Below, piece by piece: positions 35,568-50,115 of a DNA stretch of 64,000 bases. Each line of letters opens with the position of its first letter. Position 1 is the stretch's first letter. The DNA lies in NCBI GenBank assembly GCA_003868215.1, contig QWDQ01000021.1:124001-188000 (forward strand), read 5' to 3'. This DNA comes from Pseudophaeomoniella oleicola. Lineage: Eukaryota > Ascomycota > Eurotiomycetes > Phaeomoniellales > Phaeomoniellaceae. Under the pieces are notes generated by a model that worked only from the letters and a program-made list of their open reading frames with translations, ran no database searches and had not been told where the DNA came from. The translations under genes were made by a program, and so were the position numbers.

Positions 35568-36535
35568 CCGTGTAGTGGTATAGAGATGTGCTATGTGCTG
35601 GACTCTCTCGTTTTCCTTGGGGTGGATAGTCGGGTGTGCGTCCGCAAGGTTGAGAAAGTTGGGTTTGGCTGTTGTTCTATATGTGATGGAAAGTGCTCGA
35701 TGGTGATTCTGATATCATGAAAGCGCTGAAACCTTGATAAGGTGCAGCGACCTCATTCTTTTGAAAGTGGTCGGCTATACAGCGACTAATGTTTAGTAGA
35801 CATCATGCCCATGCGTTTATATGCCTGGCGCAAGTAGTGGTGGTCTTAGACTTCAGGAAGGATGCATTCAAACGTTGATCTGCAGGTTAAACTGTCCATA
35901 TTGGAGCAGGTGAGAACGCCTTATCTTGGATAATATATTATCTACGGGCCACAGCGAGGCACTGAGAAACAAACCGCGACAGTCATGAAATCTCAAGGCC
36001 AGACAGCTGTCACAGTCTCCACGATGCCTCGGGACATCTGAGATCTAAAGATGATCATCTGAATGACATCGATAAGGCTGAATTGAGATAACGGCAATGT
36101 GTTTTTAGCTAGGAGTGGCAGGGTAGAGCAGAGACCTCGAGCCGAAGCATCGAGGAAGAGAACAATGATCAGATACCAGTGGTACTGTGTATGTTGGCGT
36201 AGTCCCCTATGGGTGAGCATTTTCTTAATACCTATCGCCTGAACTGGCTGTATAACTTCGGTAGGATTCTCAACGGATGGCCTTTCAGTGTGGTTGTATT
36301 GTGTCTTTGGTGATCTGTGCTACTGTTCCTCCGCTCATCTAAGTAAATAGTCCACTCCGGCTCGTCCGCAGCACCCGTGCATGTGGAGATGTTTCTTCTA
36401 AGCTTAAGCTGTGCGATTAATAGTTGGGACCTGGAAACTGGAAATGATCGCATTGTTTGTACCTTGGTCCTCACAAAGTCGACACCGCGATTTTGGTCTT
36501 CTATCAGACCTAAGGTCCGCAAACGCTGGGCCGTG
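35568..36535. other. Divergent promoter region between the Nudix and STT4 genes
   Basis: About 1 kb of shared upstream sequence. The minus-strand frame at 36232-36633 overlaps the STT4 first exons and has no motif. No clear element was recognised. Confidence 0.45.
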
Positions 36536-39500
36536 ATGGATACGTATGTAGAGTTTGTGCGATTTCTCTTTTGAGCCTGTCTGACTGATTTTGGTAGCGG
36601 AAGGACAGATATTCGCCGCAAGGCTTTCCTCAAGCTTGTCGCTCTGTCTCACGGCCATACAGATACACAGGATGCAGACAAGGATTTGACAAGGCTGGCC
36701 CAACCTTTGCATAAACCCGAGGCCCGATCCAATGGCTTCCTCAATGGCGTGTTCAAAGACATCGCACCTACTTCTCGGGTGCCGATGGTGAGTTGCGTCC
36801 CTGACCACGTGGAAAGGGACATTCATTTACATGTTTTTAGGGTCTTCGTGAACTAGATATACTTCTTGCGCTATGCACTGTAGATGTATCACGTCTGGAC
36901 AGTACGAGCGCAGAACGATTGGTGCGACAACTTGCGGACTACCTGCCTGAGACGCATATACAAGTATTCGCGCCATCTCCCTTCCTGCACGATATCAAAC
37001 CTTCACCGTGGGAGGCTTTGACATACAACCTGACCAGCACTCTCTTGAGCCTCGGATCTAAGCATCCCCACTTGAAGGATATTGTCAAGACCAAGGTCGA
37101 TGCTTATGTTCAAAATTGTATGCGGTCTTCAGATGCTGTACCAGCGCTACAAGACGAGACAACTGAGTCGGAACAGGAGGCAGAAGTTGAAGAGGTGGCA
37201 GAGGTTGCTGCGATTACGTTGTCACTCGTAGGGTTCCTTCGTGGGGTATCAAGACACGCCGATTTTTGGTCATCATCAGAGCGGCTTTCACTGATACAGC
37301 GACTACGTGGTATACTTTCGGAGCGGTTCTTGACCGCAGTCGAGGCTGCTGGGTCTCTAGTTCGAAGCTCTGCTGGTCCAGCCAATGGATTTCACTCTCT
37401 GAAGAGGTACATGAAACGGTACGCCGCTTTCGGTCAGCCGTTAGGCGCCATGCTTCTACAACAGGGATTTATTGAGTTTGTTCTGGCTTCAACTTCGATG
37501 CTCGTTTCGAACTCGGCAGTGACGGACACCAAAAGCCTCCTCGAACGATTTGCGCTTGGCACTGACCCATCGCAAGCGCGAGCTACTGATATTACCGAAA
37601 CCATGGTAGAAGATTTAGTAGATGTGATCGGCGACGTTATCAAGGTTCTTGAGGAAGGGTCAGATTACTTACAACTGGGATCCGTACCTCAGCAACGCCT
37701 GGCTCTTTCTGTCAAAGCAGCTGCCCTTGAATCGTTCCTGTATTGTATGATTATCGACGAAGATATTGCTGACGCAGACGTACTTCTCTCATGGTTAGAA
37801 GATACCGTGGTCAATCCTGCGCACATGGCCAACGAGCGACTTGCTACAGTGGTAGCGCAGAGCATGGCTGTGATTGCCAGGTACATCCCTGCAAGCGCAT
37901 CGGGTCTTGCTCGAAGTCTTCTTCGATTTATCGTTCAAGGAACTTCCCAAGGACCAGCTGTTGCAGTCGCAGCGGAGAGCATGGCTTACATACTACGCAT
38001 GCAATCTCAGGATGCAGTCATCACGACATTATACTCGCTGGGGAATGTCCTGAGCTCGAACTCTGCTGCCGAGAAAGCCAACCATCTCAATTCCTTCTCA
38101 CCCGATGGTCAGGTACATCATCAGAGCTCTCTGATATACAACAACCAAGAGTCTACCGGAAGCGTCATATCGCTATCGGTGAGTGGTGATGAAGAGACCT
38201 CGAATGTCTGTGGCAACGTTGCACGAGCTATTGTGACTATAGCAACCAGTTTCAACGATCCTAAGATCATGGCGCTGGCACAATCCGTCATATTACAGAA
38301 GATTGGCAAGATTGGGCTATTTGTCGATGCTCGTATCTTGGAAGAGACGGCATATCTAGCTATTGGTGGCCATGAAGCCGAGTTCCGTGCGTTGCTAAGG
38401 TTCTACTCACGAGCGAATACTGAAAGCCGAGCTCGCCGCAACAATATTATCTCGGAAGCCATCCTGCGTGCACGTATATATCTGGCTCAGCATATTCCAC
38501 TCAAGTCCCCTCTCTATCGCATTTACTTGACAGATCTGTTAGAGAGGATCATAACCAAGGGAGACGTCATGCAAGGCGATCAGAAGAAGGCTCCCGATAT
38601 GGACATAGCTTCAGAGGAAATCGTCCCCTTAATCAAACCGATAGCCGTCCTGCTGTCAAGGAAGCCACTGTTGGACAGCGCTGAGATCCCGCTGGAAGAT
38701 GATAACGAGATCCAAGAGATGTTTCGCGAGGCATGGCTGAATATCGCTGTCCATGGAATTACGCTCAATTCGGCTCTCGGGCAAAAGTACTATGCGGATC
38801 TCTCAATGTTTGCCAGGCACTCAAGTGCACTAGTTGACAGGGATCGCGCTGAACTACTCGAAAGCGACGTCGATCTCAATACGATAATTCGGCGAGGAAT
38901 GAATTCGTCTCGGGCTGGAGTGCAGAAGCAGCATTTGATGGACATTCTCCCTTCTCGAGAACATAGCATCAGACACTTGAGCTACTCGCAAATCGTGTTT
39001 TTGAACGCAACATACCTCGTCGAGAGCCTGAGAGCGGCCTCGGGTGACTACACCACAATCCTGCAATATTTCCTGGATCCTGCCTTGGAAAAGAATGAAT
39101 TCGGACAGTGTCTTGCCGCCATTGGAGATGAGGTGGTCCACATCTATTTGAGTAAGTTAGTTTCAGGACAGTATCTGAATTACTCGGCACCGATCGCCTC
39201 GAAACAGCTAGCTAAGCTGTTGGCTGGATGTTGCAGTCGAATGCCAAAAGTTCAGCAAGTGGCTGTCCTTGCCGCCGATAGGATCATAACTCAAGCGCCA
39301 TCTGTATTGTGTCAAAAGACTGCTCTATTTGCTCTGCTAGAACTATTGACGTTGATGTGGTCGAGCTGTCTAGAGTCAGAGCTTGATGAATATGAGTGGC
39401 GGTCAACATTCACATCTACACGTGGCAAAGTCACCGTCGAGCTCTCGGACGATTACGCTTTCCGCAGAAAGACTCTCAATAATTTTCTAGCATTATCACG

Positions 39501-42500
39501 CAAGTGGGTGATCGGTATAATCTCGGTCGCTCCCCTCGACGTCAAGGGACTATTACAAACATATCTCTCGGAATTTGACGATACAGGATCATATGGTCAT
39601 GTTGCCCTTGGACGTACCTTTGCCCTCGAGATGGGCGCAATTATCCCTCCCACGGACCAGCGCCTAAACGCCATTGACCGACATGGTGATCAAGCTCCAA
39701 TAAATGTCGCATCGGATTTTATCGCGCAGTATACTACAAGGCAAGAGTATCGATATGTAGGCCTTCAAGATCAAGAGCACCAGTGGCTCAAGTCATCTCA
39801 CATTGGCGGAAAGGAACTCCGCCGGCACGCCGATAAGACGGTTGGCATCTCGGAAGAAGCGAAGCTGATCCTATCAGACCTGGCTGAACGAACCGCTGAT
39901 GGCCAAGTCGTTTCAATAGCTGAGATTCGGGATGATCTCCGAAGAGCAGCGGCTTTGCTCTGTCGAAGCAAACGCTCCCAGAGTGCGATTGTCCATCACT
40001 TGGTGTCGATTCCATTCCAAGTCTTTGACAAGGAATCCATCAAATTTGGTATTTCTTTATGGCTTGGAGTTATCAATGAGAACCCACGAATGGAATCAAG
40101 AATCCTTACGGAAGTGGCTTTGGAATGGGAGAAGACCATAGACCGCAGGATTGGCATATTCAACGAAATGTTCTTACAGAAGGATCCCTTCTACATCAAG
40201 GAAGAGTACGCGCCCTCAGACAAGCATGTTCTGCTACGTGTGCAGCATGCGGCACAGAATACGATCTCTCCGCACTTGCGGTTGTTGCAGTTCTTTGAGA
40301 GCCATTTCAATGCAATCCGCCTAGGAAGCCTGAATACTCAGAGAACATTCCTTAGCATGATTATGAAGACTCTGAGAGGTTTCCGGGTCAGTCAAGGTCA
40401 TCCACTGACACGTGAGATCCATTGCCATGCCATTTTATTTGCCCTCAATATTCTGCGCTACAACACGCTGCTCAACAAGATCGGCCTGTGGAATCTAAAA
40501 GACGTAATCCTATCCGCAGGATTGAGCTGGTTCAAGCATCAGCCTTCCTGGTCATTCGGAGGCAACCGGCTTCAAGTCAAGTCAGAAATTCAACTCATGA
40601 CTGACATACAAGCTGCCCTGCAGACCACGCAAAACATTGGACGATCTGACCGTGGCAGTCGGAAATCTCTACAAGCACGTCAAGACCTTTTCCATGCTCT
40701 CTTAGAGAACGAGAAAGGCCGCTTAACAGTATGGTTATATCCGCTCGATCAAGACCATCGCCATACGAATGTCAACGAAGTAACGATCGCGCCATTGGTC
40801 CGCGTGGCTTGGAACGAACATCCTCAGCTGGCTGTATCGTTGGCGACGCGATTCGCACATGAAAATATCAGGCGTGATGTGAGGTTTCTACTCCTCAATT
40901 TCCCTGCCAGAGCTTTGGATGTTCCTGATGCCTTGGATCTGCTTATAGGGCATTCGCTTCCCACAGATGTTACGTTTCAGCTGAAGTATCTCTTGTATTG
41001 GGCCCCGATCAACCCTATGCAGGCCGTTACTTACTTCCTTCCGGGATATGGCAATCATCCATTTATCCTCCAATACGCTCTTCGAGCCCTGGAGAGCCAT
41101 TCTATCGACGTAACCTTCTTTTACGTCCCACAGATCGTGCAGAGCCTGCGTTACGATGCGCTTGGTTACATTGAACAATACATCATTGAGACCGGCAAGT
41201 TCTCACAGCTTTTTGCTCATCAAATTATATGGAATATGAAAGCAAACGCGTACAAAGATGAGAACTCCGAAGTTCCTGATTCTATCAAGCCAGTCCTCGA
41301 CAAGGTCATGGATGGCTTGATCGCCAGTTTTACAGGTAGCGACAGAGACTTCTATGAGAGGGAGTTTGCCTTCTTCAACGAGGTGACAAATATCTCCGGA
41401 AAGCTCCGTCCATTCATCAAAAGGTCTAAACCCGAAAAGAAGGCAAAGATTGAGGAAGAATTGCGGAAGATACAGGTTGAAGTTGGTGTGTATCTTCCGA
41501 GTAACCCAGACGGCGTTGTCATAGGGATTGATCGGAAATCCGGCAAACCCCTACAATCCCACGCTAAGGCACCGTTCATGGCGACGTTCCGCATTCGCAA
41601 GACAATCGAGGGAGACGAAGAAGCGACGGGGGCACTGGTAGAGCAAGCACCGACCACTGAGCACCAACGGAGGGCGAAAAACAAGAGTATCAGCTCTGCA
41701 AGGAGCGTCAAGACTCGGGATGAGCCGAAGCCGACCACGTACGAGGTCTGGCAATCGGCAATCTTCAAAGTCGGCGATGATTGCCGCCAAGATGTGCTCG
41801 CTCTGCAGATGATAGCAGCTTTTCGGGGCATCTTCAATAACTGCGGGCTCGACGTCTACGTTTATCCGAATCGGGTGACGGCTACGGCACCTGGATGTGG
41901 TGTCATTGATGTTCTTCCCAATTCGATCTCCCGAGATATGCTCGGCCGAGAAGCTGTCAACGGGCTCTATGAATACTTCGTGACCAAGTATGGTGGGGAA
42001 CACTCGATTCGTTTTCAAGAAGCACGGGCAAACTTCGTGAAAAGTATGGCAGCATACAGCGTCATCAGCTACCTTCTGCAGTTCAAAGATCGACACAACG
42101 GCAACATCATGGTGAATGACGCGGGCAATATCCTGCATATTGACTTTGGGTTCATCTTTGATATCGCCCCGGGCGGAGTCAAGTTTGAACGTGCGCCTTT
42201 CAAGCTGACGACTGAGATGATTTCAGTCATGGGGGGATCCACCACTTCACAACCATACCGTTGGTTTGAAGAGCTGACCATCAAGGCATTCCTGGCTAGC
42301 CGGCCTTACACAGAGAAGCTGTGTCACCTTGTCACTCTGATGCTCGACAGTGGGATGCCCTGCTTCAAACCGGAGACGATTACAAACCTCCGAAGACGAT
42401 TCGTCCTCGAAAAGAACGAGCGAGAGGCCGCTGAGCATATGCGATCCCTGATCCGGAAAAGCGAGGGTGCACTTAGTACGAAGGGCTACGATCAATTTCA

Positions 42501-42528
42501 ATTGATCACCAACGGTATTCCTTATTAG
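36536..42528 (+). CDS. STT4: Phosphatidylinositol 4-kinase, type III alpha (Stt4)
   Basis: Three exons: a tiny first exon 36536-36543 (ATGGATAC), 36598-36787 and the 5.7-kb exon 36841-42528, for 1961 residues, normal for Stt4. The junctions read MDTGRTDIRRKAFLKLVAL and SRVPM/GLRELDILL. The first 1400 residues are helical repeat (the scaffold that binds Ypp1 and Efr3 in yeast). The lipid-kinase unique region and the catalytic domain follow: IFKVGDDCRQD (ATP-binding Lys), then DRHNGNIM (catalytic loop, about 1816-1823) and HIDFGFIFD (DFG at about 1834). The C terminus GIPY is that expected for the family. The enzyme makes PI4P at the plasma membrane for PI(4,5)P2 synthesis, wall integrity and actin control. 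The tiny start exon is inferred from GTATGT and TTGGTAG signals and frame. Confidence 0.95.
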
Positions 42529-43562
42529 AGTCTGTGTATTTAAAGGTTTGTAAGGAGACGGTACTATACACGTTATTCCAGACCGCCAGCTGTTGATAGA
42601 GAATGGAGTTATTCGACTGTGTACAATATGGAACTAGCGTTGATCAATATCATTGCTAGAAGTCGCGACTAGCTCGCCAGAGAAGTACTCAAGGTCTCGG
42701 AACACAAGTCTCCTTGGTCAGTCAATGGATGAACTGTCCAATGAGTGGACTGATATCTTCGTCTGTGATACAAGACCCTCGCTACGGTCTGCACGAGAAG
42801 TGGCCTGACAAGTAGACGAGGTGGATCTACTGTGATAGACAGTGTATGTGTTGTAATTATGTCAGTCGTAGCTAAGTACACCATAATTACTGTAAACATA
42901 ACAAAATGAGGTCTAATAAATTATCTTAATCAACCAGCAGAGAAAGTTGGGTGTCTTAGTCATCACCATCCTTTGAGGGGGTCGAGGGCCTCGAGGGGTG
43001 ATGCGATCCGGGACTTGGTCGTTCCTGAGCCGCGTGGGGCGCTGATGATGCTTAAATTCCCATTTTGGTTCATTGGTTGGAAGTGGAAGGGCCACCAAAT
43101 CTCTGGTCATTTGTCAATTGTCAATTGGACTGTTCTCGCATTGGTCTGCTTGTTTAGCTGTAAGTTACTATGGGATGGGACTACGTACGTCTTACTAGAC
43201 GTAGTAATAGTAATACGTAACTTGGTTGAAGAATGTCTGGAATTTTGCCTCGTTGCTTCTTCCCTCCGAGCTCTCAGAAGAAAGAGTGGACTGATCACGG
43301 ACTAAGGAAATCTAACCTGCTTTTTGAAAGAACCAACTTAATAGTGAAAAGACGATAAGTTAGATCTGAATAAGAATACGTAGGGTCCTCTCTCCCCGTA
43401 GCCTTGGCGACACCGAAAGCCTGGCACATAGATTCACCCTGAATCGCTATCTCTGGTTTTTATTTTTTAAAAGACTTCAACACCGCCTTCTGTTGAGTTT
43501 GCTTAACTTTTCAGCGAATCCCGCCTCCCACTACGTTGCTGCTGTCTAAGAGCACACACATC
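42529..43562. other. Intergenic region upstream of CYP51
   Basis: 1 kb with the STT4 3-prime UTR and the CYP51 promoter. A run of TACGTAC/GACGTAGTAATAGTAATACGTAA lies near 43185-43220. The 110-codon frame at 42973-43305 begins at a non-ATG codon and has no motif. No sterol-response element could be assigned with confidence. Confidence 0.45.
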
Positions 43563-45289
<1,727 letters not shown>

Positions 45290-46984
45290 CGGCCTTGTTC
45301 TTAGAGCGTTAGACATTATGGTTGTGCTTTTGAATTGTACAGAGGAGACTAGGCAGGACCATAGATAGAAGTTTTGCTTGCACCACAGACTTCGCTTGTG
45401 GGCGTTCACGCGTAACAAACAAAAATAGATCCGCTGAATGGACAAGAGCATCAGCAATGATTAGATTTACCAATGATGATCTCTGACATAGACGTACACA
45501 ACTGCACTTCGGCTTCCTATTGTCCCCTGTTTCTTTTTAGCGGGATTTCACCGTACGGACGAAAAGTGATGGCGGAGTCCGAATGCAACAGAGCAAAGCC
45601 GATGGGCAGCCGATGAACAGCACTTGACAGTGTTGCTGTTGTACTACGAATCAGGGAAGCCATGTACTCAATCTATCTTCCTTGGTAGTGACCTGGTGTA
45701 TGGTACGAGAGGATAAGGGAATAAATAATCTTATGCTGTTCCATTCACCGTCAGCGTATCTTGAGGCATTCATTATCGATAGCCGGTTCGAATGGACCGC
45801 AGTGCATTGCAGATCTGTTGTCTAATCGTACTGTAGGTTTGCCTAGAAGGACACGATAATTGGGACGGTGGCATGATCGGAATACATGATTGATCAGCTC
45901 CGATCTTATAATAGGAGAAAAGGCTGTTGAGCAGCTGGAGATGTGAAAGGTGAGAATTGGAAGAGCGCGAGAAGAGATGGTTGGGTTGGGATATTTGCAG
46001 TGTTTTATTTACCTACCCAATGTACCTAGGTACATACCTATTAGTAGGTATGGTACCGTACCTTATCCAGCATTTATTACCTTATTTTGATGGTAAGTTA
46101 TTGCCTGCCCACTTAGATATAGAGTTAGTCTTTCTTACCCCAGATGACCGGCAGATGATCCTTACCCTTACCTGGAGTTTCCAAGCTAAGAAAGGCTGCG
46201 AAGTTACCTACTCCGTAGTACAACCCTTAAGCTTAGAGGCTATTACGGTGATACAGGGTGTTACCCCACACTTCTACCACTGCGTACCACTGCGTACTAC
46301 GTACCTTAGTACCTTGCCTGACGTAGAGATAGGGTATGGATCCAATCAAAAGCAAAGAGATACCGGTCAGTCTAAGTACGTAGGTACAGGTACTGCCGAT
46401 CGCTTAAGCAGTAACTTACTACGACACAAGGGAGACAAAAGTCAAAGAGGAAGATGCATTCATGAAACAACATATGCTTTCTTTTTTGTTTCCCCTCTCC
46501 CCCTCTTCTGTTTCTATCTCTCTAATTCAATAACCCCTCCATCTCTGCTCTTTTCTGGATCACCATTTTGCAATCTATGTGATACATATCAATCCTTCCT
46601 ATCACACAACCGATCACGCAATCTCTTCCCAGGACCGAGAATCAGGACAGAATCAGTACGACGTGTTATTGAATACGCCTCTTTACCTGAAAGTATTGTA
46701 GTCTATCCCCTCCCTGTTCCCCTTTGACGTCACGAGGGGCCAGACTGTATTGATTACACGTCTCTCACGCGTACACCGGCAAGCTCGGACCTATCGATCA
46801 TCTCACCCTGAAAATCCAGAGTCATCAACCCGACCAGTTCCTCGGTTGACATTGGAACCTTTCTCCGTTCTGTTAGATTTTCCTTCTCAATCACACATAA
46901 AGAGACGGGAAAAGACAAATTGTTTAAAGAAGTACACCGTCCTACTCTACGCAAAATCCCAAAGGGCTATCGACAAGTGTCACA
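45290..46984. repeat. Gene-poor region with TACCTA-type repeats
   Basis: 1.7 kb between CYP51 and the next gene. Between about 46008 and 46395 it is packed with TACCTAGGTA, GGTACATACC, TAGTAGGTA, CGTACTACGTACC and related palindromic units. A 256-codon plus-strand frame at 45957-46727 runs through it, but it starts at a non-ATG codon and is open because these units contain no stops in that frame. The stretch 46470-46980 is pyrimidine-rich and should be the promoter and leader of the gene at 46985. Confidence 0.6.
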
Positions 46985-47835
46985 ATGGCAAGCAACAATT
47001 CACCACCCCAGACTCCAGCGTCTTCCGCGCCGAACCGACGTCGGTCTTCCATCGCCGACCTCTTCAAGCCAACCACTTCAACTAATCCCAATACCAATCA
47101 AGGCACACCCGTATTTCCGTCGACTTCGACCATGCAGGGACGACAAAATCACGGCCGTCGTTTGTCAGTGACTACATCATTGGGCCTCTCGGGGTCGCCG
47201 CCTCTACAGACCTCTCCCTTCGGCAGTTATCCTCGCCATAGGGACAGTCTTGCCTCATCCCAAGATACTGGTTCTCCAAACACCGACGACTCGGTGGTCG
47301 AGGAAGGCGAGGGACAAAATCCAAACAATACACCTGCTAGTCCCTTCGCTCGAAGGGTTAGCTTTGGCGCACAAGCATACGGCAATGTTCGCACGGGTCG
47401 TAAAAGTTTCTCCAACGGTATACACCCCTCTCTTAGCCCCTTGAAAGAAAAGCCATGGAATCCTTCATTCAACTCGAGATCAGCCTCGACATCTGTTCCA
47501 GGTGAAAGTCGAGGTCTGTCTCATTCTGTCCTTTCCGAGTTATGTTCGGTCCTGCATGCCTCCATTTGGAAGTTTCCTAGACTAATATACCATGTCCAGG
47601 TGAAGGGTTCAACTGGGGAGATAATCTTCGTGAGAAGTCTGGAAAGCCAGCTCCGATCCCAGCAGTCAATGGCGGGCCACCTCCCCAACAATCGGCACCT
47701 ATGCCACATCAACGATCAGCAAGCGTTGCTTCCATCGAACCACCTAGAGAAATGCCAGCAGCTCGACCAATCCGTCACACCAAACCTGATGTCTTGGGCG
47801 AGAGAATGCTTCGCGGTGATTTCATGATGGACTAG
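46985..47835 (+). CDS. Conserved fungal Ser/Pro-rich protein of unknown function
   Basis: Two exons (46985-47501 and 47600-47835), 250 residues. The protein is disordered and rich in Ser, Pro and Arg, with several basic phosphorylation-type sites (NRRRSSIADLF, GRRLSVTTSLGLSGSP, FARRVSFGAQA). After splicing the C-terminal half reads GFNWGDNLREKSGKP, then QRSASVASIEPPREMP and finally GERMLRGDFMMD. As I recall, proteins with the same order of blocks (RRRxSIADxF, LGLSGSP, SPFARRxSFGA, GFNW, ILKGDFxMD) recur across Pezizomycotina, so this model is preferred to the unspliced frame ending at 47827. Function is unknown. The 98-base intron is phase 1 and free of stops when read on in the first-exon frame. 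Confidence 0.85.
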
Positions 47836-48866
47836 GGTTAATGCGAATGACAACTGCAGGGATTCTTACAAGAAACCACATTATGTTTCACGATCAGCAA
47901 GAGAAATAACTTGGGAGCTATACAGGGGGGAGCTAGAAGCTACCCCATTGATGATGATGAAAAGGCGAAACGATGGAAACCGAAAGGACTGTATGAAAAT
48001 GAGCGCTTCACATTGACAACATCATTTGCTAGAACTCTGGGTTTCTCTTTCGGTGTCAGGCTTTATTTGGGCGTTGTTTTTGGGCTCTCTTCCTCATTCA
48101 AGAAACGGACAATGAGCCAAATGGGCAGATGGAACTTTGCTTGCACTCCATTCACTATTGACCTCAGACTCGACCCAAGAGCAGGACTCTTCAGGCGTAC
48201 GGGGATCGCACAGGTATAACAGTATGTGCTGATACAGAATTAAAATGATTCATGGAACCTGTCATATCTCCAGATGAAATCATACGTAAAGGAGCAGCTA
48301 AGACCCGTCTGAAGCTGCATTGTACTTGCATTGCGATTATCGAGTGTTATTCAAATCCATGAATACCAACTGTTACAGTACACTCTTTTGGAATCGACTC
48401 ATTACTTTCAACCATTTCTTCGAACGTGTACTCGTACTATTTGCTCTTCCTTCCCTAACATGTAATCGATATAAAGCCCAGCGAGACCATGAAGACGTAT
48501 GAGCAAAGGTTGTTCAGTGATTGCTTGTACTGTGTATTGGTCCAACATAAATGACAGTTAAATATATCCCAATGCCGAAGTTGTTCCTACTGATTACCGA
48601 TAAGTACTAAGATAAGATGATTATCGATTTTCTTCCTTGTTCTCGACCATCCTTCTCCTGCGGCGGGCCCAAAAATAATTTATTTCATCTCTTCTCCGCC
48701 TTTTCTACGCCTTTTCTACTGAGAACTTTTTGGATGTGGTTGTCGGAAACAAGTCTCGAGAACAGCGGTCAGTTGGACCACTACATTCTCTCTCTCTGTA
48801 CTCTGACCGTCGAATGAGATAATAAGAGGGAAATCAAGAAGAGCAGAGGGCCTCGTGAACGTCAAT
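47836..48866. other. Intergenic region, 1 kb
   Basis: 3-prime UTR of the preceding gene and the promoter of PXR1. The 102-codon frame at 47911-48219 has no motif or homologue I know. Nothing else seen. Confidence 0.45.
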
Positions 48867-50115
48867 ATGGGTCTTGCAGAGCCTAGAAAGTGGGAATATC
48901 CTTTCGTAGTCTGCTACGATCTTACCATTCGCTCTGATTGCTAACCATTCATCTTCTTCTCTTTCGTAACAGACGCCTCAAACTATCCCACGACCCGAAT
49001 AATTTACATTGGTCCCAGAACACATCATCTTACGGCGCTCGTATCCTTTCATCTCATGGATGGACTCCTGGGTCAACCCTCGGCGCCAAGGACGCTCGCC
49101 ATGCCTCGCACTTCACATCCGCATCGTCATCGCACATCCGGATCAAGATAAAAGATGATAATCTTGGACTGGGCGCACAGACGGCTGGGAAGTTGGCTGC
49201 ACAGAGTAGACAGGTAGATGCATTCCAAGGGCTGCTTGGGCGGCTGAACGGGAGGAGCGATGAAGAGATCAAGAAGGAAGAGAAAAAGGGAGAAGATTTC
49301 AGATTGGCATTGTATGCTCAGGGGAAATGGGGTGGTATGCAGTTTGTAAGAGGCGGCATTTTGGTCCAAGGAAAGGATTTCAAAGAAGGCGTCGACAGGA
49401 AGGACATTCCCGATGTTACGGAAGAGGAGGAAAAGAAGAGGAAAGAAAAGAAGAACAGGAAGGAAGATGACAATGGCGTCCGTGTGGAAGAAACAGAAGA
49501 CACAGATGTTGCGAAAAGACACCGCAAGGAAGAGAAGCGAAGACGAAAGGAAGAACGACTTCTACGGAAGCAAAAGGCCGCTGGTACCGATTCTGGCATA
49601 TCTACACCGACGATAGATCAGGATTCCGACTCCTCTCCTGTAACATCATCATTTTCGTCGAGAAAAGAAAGAAAAGAAAAAAGAAAAGAAGAGAAACTAA
49701 TCAAGAAACTAGCAAAGAAGGAAGCCAAGCGACAAAGAGAGAAGGAGGAAGAAAAGGAAAGAAAGAGAAAAAGAGAAGACGAAAGCTCTTCATCGTCCTC
49801 GGAATCCGAATCCGACTCACGACCTCCTTCTACGTCCCCTTCAATCTCGATGCCAACACCAACCAACAGATCAACCTCTTCGACTCCGACTCCAGCTCCT
49901 CTCCCGCGAACAGGCCGTCACCTCCTCCGATCCAAGAATATCATGTCAAAGAGAATGGCTTTTCAGGATGTGAACGGCTTGGATGGTGTAAGTTCTTTTC
50001 CCCCTCTGCATTATTTTCCCACGGGCTGTCCCTTCATATACCCTTCTGTCCCATCACGTTTTGAGCCATACAAACTAACAACGATTAGATTTTCATGAAA
50101 GCTACAAGTTCTTGA
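48867..50115 (+). CDS. PXR1: G-patch RNA-binding protein PXR1 (PINX1 homologue)
   Basis: Three exons (48867-48889, 48973-49987, 50089-50115), 354 residues. The first exon encodes MGLAEPRK; joined to RLKLSHDPNNLHWSQ it gives the canonical PXR1 N terminus. The G-patch follows (SYGARILSSHGWTPGSTLG, about 21-39, and IKDDNLGLGA). Residues 140-300 are a long Lys/Glu-rich run typical of nucleolar proteins, and the last exon adds IFMKATSS, matching the family's IFM-type ending. In yeast Pxr1 stimulates the helicase Prp43 in rRNA processing and snoRNA 3-prime maturation, and can inhibit telomerase. Nucleolar location is expected. It converges with a mitochondrial protein gene. Confidence 0.93.

Noticed and set aside
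41551-42138. 195-codon antisense frame in STT4
   Set aside because: Lies opposite the conserved kinase domain; it is a codon-usage shadow.
45780-45800. GGTTCGAATGG, similar to a tRNA B box
   Set aside because: No A box at the right distance and no acceptor stem could be paired, so it is not a tRNA gene.
45957-46727. 256-codon plus-strand frame
   Set aside because: Starts at a non-ATG codon and runs through TACCTA-type repeats that lack stops in that frame; translation shows no domain and becomes pyrimidine-derived low complexity at its end.
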